Source: Defluviitaleaceae bacterium (GTDB taxonomy: Bacteria; Bacillota; Clostridia; Lachnospirales; WQUN01). From it: a DNA stretch of 53,347 nt. The notes under the pieces were generated by a model. That model had not been told where the DNA came from and did no database searches. It saw nothing but the letters and a program-made list of their open reading frames with translations. Positions 51,662 to 53,347 of the stretch are shown here, in pieces. The stretch is taken from the NCBI GenBank assembly GCA_009781755.1, contig WQVD01000003.1, forward strand, positions 1-53,347, read 5' to 3'. The position numbers were made by a program, and so were the translations under genes. Numbering within the stretch: the first letter of the stretch is position 1; the number at the start of each line of letters is the position of its first letter.

Positions 51662-52543
51662 CTATTTAATTCCGGAATGGCTCATGGTACTCATAACGCG
51701 CGATTGCAACGCGATGAAAATAATCAAGTTGGGCAGGAACATAATCATACCCGCAGCCGCGCCCACACCCGCCATCATCGGTGCGCCGCCCGCCGTCAAC
51801 GACCCTAAGTAGAAGGCGAACGTGCGCAGTGTATCGTCCTCTATAAACATGGTCGACGGCTCCACCGCGCCCCACACGGCTTGGAAGGTGATAATCATCA
51901 CCGTGGCCAACGCGGGTTTTATCAGTGGGAACACAACCTTGTACATAAGTTTAATTTCGCCCGCGCCGTCAATGCGCGCGGCTTCTAGCAGCGAGTCGGG
52001 TACTTGCGTGTCCACGAACTGCTTGACGAGGAACAACCCCACCGGCATGGCCAAAAAAGGCACAATATGCGCCATGAAATTATTGTTGAGCCCGGAATTT
52101 ATGATTACGAGGTATCGCGGCAACCCCACCGCCGCAGGCACAAACATGAGCGCGGCTTGGTTGACCTTAAATAGCCATTCCTTCGCCCGGAATTTCTTTT
52201 TGCTGAGCGCGTAGGCGGTCATGCCCGTAATGAGGATGGTGGCAACCAGCGTCACCGCCGTGACGGCCACCGTATTCAACAGGAATCGGCTCATGGGTAC
52301 GCCCGTACCCGATGCCACCTGCATGATATAGCGGAAATTATTCAACGAAGGCCGCTCCACGATAAAGGTGGGCGGAAAGCGTTGCAATTCGTCAATCGGC
52401 TTGAACGCGTTGCTAATAACAAACATAACCGGCAGCAACATGAAAATCGAAATGGGGATGAGCAATAAATAAAATTTAATCTGCGACCGATGAAAGCGCG
52501 TCGGGTTTATTTTTGTTCCCTGAAAACTGGAAGAACCCCGCAT
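51662..52543 (-). CDS. CUT1 ABC transporter permease (first pair, MalG type)
   Basis: This 293-residue permease has six spans; the first is FYLLLIPISIFMLLPVMFVISNAF, and the EAA loop is LLEAARIDGAGEIKLMYKVVFPLIKP. It pairs with the permease at 52546, whose stop lies 2 nt upstream. The NHL/Yip1 gene follows after 8 nt. No ATPase or binding protein for this pair is in the window; the binding protein probably lies to the right. Confidence 0.92.
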   Translation of the reverse strand: MRGSSSFQGTKINPTRFHRSQIKFYLLLIPISIFMLLPVMFVISNAFKPIDELQRFPPTFIVERPSLNNFRYIMQVASGTGVPMSRFLLNTVAVTAVTLVATILITGMTAYALSKKKFRAKEWLFKVNQAALMFVPAAVGLPRYLVIINSGLNNNFMAHIVPFLAMPVGLFLVKQFVDTQVPDSLLEAARIDGAGEIKLMYKVVFPLIKPALATVMIITFQAVWGAVEPSTMFIEDDTLRTFAFYLGSLTAGGAPMMAGVGAAAGMIMFLPNLIIFIALQSRVMSTMSHSGIK

Positions 52544-52545
52544 AA

Positions 52546-53347
52546 TTAATCACGCTCCCCAAAGAATTTGTACGTTATTTTCGAAAATACCCACACCATG
52601 CCCAGCAGCATCACAGATATGGCAGCGGCATAACCCATCTCGTAGCGGATAAAACCGAAGTCGTCGATGTGGTTGGTGATGAGCTGCCCGGAATATTGCG
52701 GCGTTGGATTTGCACCGCTCAAGGCGACACCAACCCCCCCCGCGTTAAACGCACCCACAATGGCCATAACCGCACCAAACAGCATTTGCGGTTTCACCGA
52801 CGGGATGGTGATGTAGATGATTTCTTGAAAGCGGTTGCGGATGCCGTCGATGTACGCGGCTTCGTAGAGTTGCTCGTCGATGTTCAAGATACCCGCCAAC
52901 ATCGCCAGGAAACCTACACCCATGGCACTCCAAAGGCTAACGATTATCATGATGTTGAGGAAATAATACGGCGTTTGCAAAAATTGGATGGGTTGGTCAA
53001 TGAGGTTATTAGATAGAAGGAACGCGTTGACTAAACCCGCTTGATTGCCTGAGAACACCGTCGTCCACACCACGCTCACAAACACGCCCGGTGCCAACGA
53101 AGGCATGTACAAGCAAAGCGCAAAAACTGTGCGCGGCGCGGGCTGTATCTGCGCCAGCACCCACGCCATGAAGAACGCGATTATATACCCGCCCGGCCCC
53201 ACAATAATCGCAAAGCGCAGCGTGTTGGGCAGTACGTGCTGGAAGAAAATCGTGTCCTGCGTAAGCAACGAAATATAATTGGCCAACCCCGCGAACGTGG
53301 GAGCCTGTATCATATCGAAGTAGGTGAAGCTTAACCCGAAAGCAATA
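52546..53347 (-). CDS. CUT1 ABC transporter permease (first pair, MalF type), 5' end outside window
   Basis: The window cuts this gene at its 5' end; the open frame continues through the edge ([28 protein letters not shown]), so the ATG at 53313 is internal. The visible 267 residues show five spans and the EAA loop [27 protein letters not shown]. The C-terminal part ends with [16 protein letters not shown], a normal MalF-type end. It is the partner of the next permease. Confidence 0.9.
   Translation of the reverse strand, partial: IAFGLSFTYFDMIQAPTFAGLANYISLLTQDTIFFQHVLPNTLRFAIIVGPGGYIIAFFMAWVLAQIQPAPRTVFALCLYMPSLAPGVFVSVVWTTVFSGNQAGLVNAFLLSNNLIDQPIQFLQTPYYFLNIMIIVSLWSAMGVGFLAMLAGILNIDEQLYEAAYIDGIRNRFQEIIYITIPSVKPQMLFGAVMAIVGAFNAGGVGVALSGANPTPQYSGQLITNHIDDFGFIRYEMGYAAAISVMLLGMVWVFSKITYKFFGERD

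Overview
The window looks like a chromosomal segment of an uncultured Bacillota (Clostridia-like) bacterium of moderate GC. Support for this comes from strong AGGAGG ribosome binding sites, an FtsEX cluster preceded by a CdaR/PucR-type gene, S-layer homology (SLH) domains, MntR/MntP, LacI-controlled CUT1 sugar transporters and intrinsic terminators with T runs. Housekeeping genes (ssrA, mnmA, obgE, ychF, ileS, ftsEX, tRNA-Trp) alternate with accessory and carbohydrate loci. Assignment below phylum is inference.

Layout. 1-337: 3' part of a tmRNA gene. 340-3131: an AT-rich cassette directly against the tmRNA end, holding a DUF262/HNH (GmrSD-like) protein, an overlapping HEPN-MNT pair and a HicB-like protein; this resembles a small defence or toxin-antitoxin island. 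3124-6190: a minus-strand operon of three unrecognised genes with its own promoter and a perfect palindrome just after it. 6190-6640: a GC-rich non-coding stretch rich in hairpins. 6704-7450: an unknown gene with a near-consensus promoter. 7462-14309: a maltodextrin/starch operon (membrane-anchored starch-binding protein, lipoprotein binding protein, two permeases, cytoplasmic neopullulanase, LacI regulator) with a LacI/CcpA-type operator in front. 14552-17602: a compact type IV pilus or competence-type operon (PilC, prepilin, PilB). 17728-23733: CdaR-like protein, FtsE, FtsX, an EnvC-like M23 protein and an SLH/Sel1-repeat surface protein, a likely cell-wall remodelling module.

23750-29590: mnmA, obgE, an unknown Cys-rich protein, a cyclase-family hydrolase, a methyltransferase and ychF. 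29591-30129: a repeat-dense intergenic stretch. 30130-32396: GH43 enzyme plus sugar isomerase/epimerase. 32540-37960: ileS, a Cof-type HAD phosphatase, an MFS protein. 38022-39674: a broken small gene, tRNA-Trp with a consensus promoter, mntR and mntP. 39694-40299: a possible DNA-binding protein.

40465-53347 (open at the right edge): a large minus-strand glycan locus with two separate pairs of CUT1 permeases, an NHL/Yip1 membrane protein, a DUF5696 protein, an intracellular GH16 glucanase, a small P-loop kinase and a 1121-residue protein resembling an (alpha/alpha)6-barrel glycoside hydrolase or phosphorylase. Beta-glucan oligosaccharide uptake with intracellular breakdown is the simplest reading, but it is inferred.

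The best candidates for undescribed biology are the three-gene operon at 3124-6190, whose Cys-rich C-terminal module recurs at 26406-26984; the glycan locus at 40465-53347 with its unassigned large enzyme and doubled permeases; the hairpin-rich stretch near 6320-6500; and the SLH/Sel1 protein tied to FtsEX.
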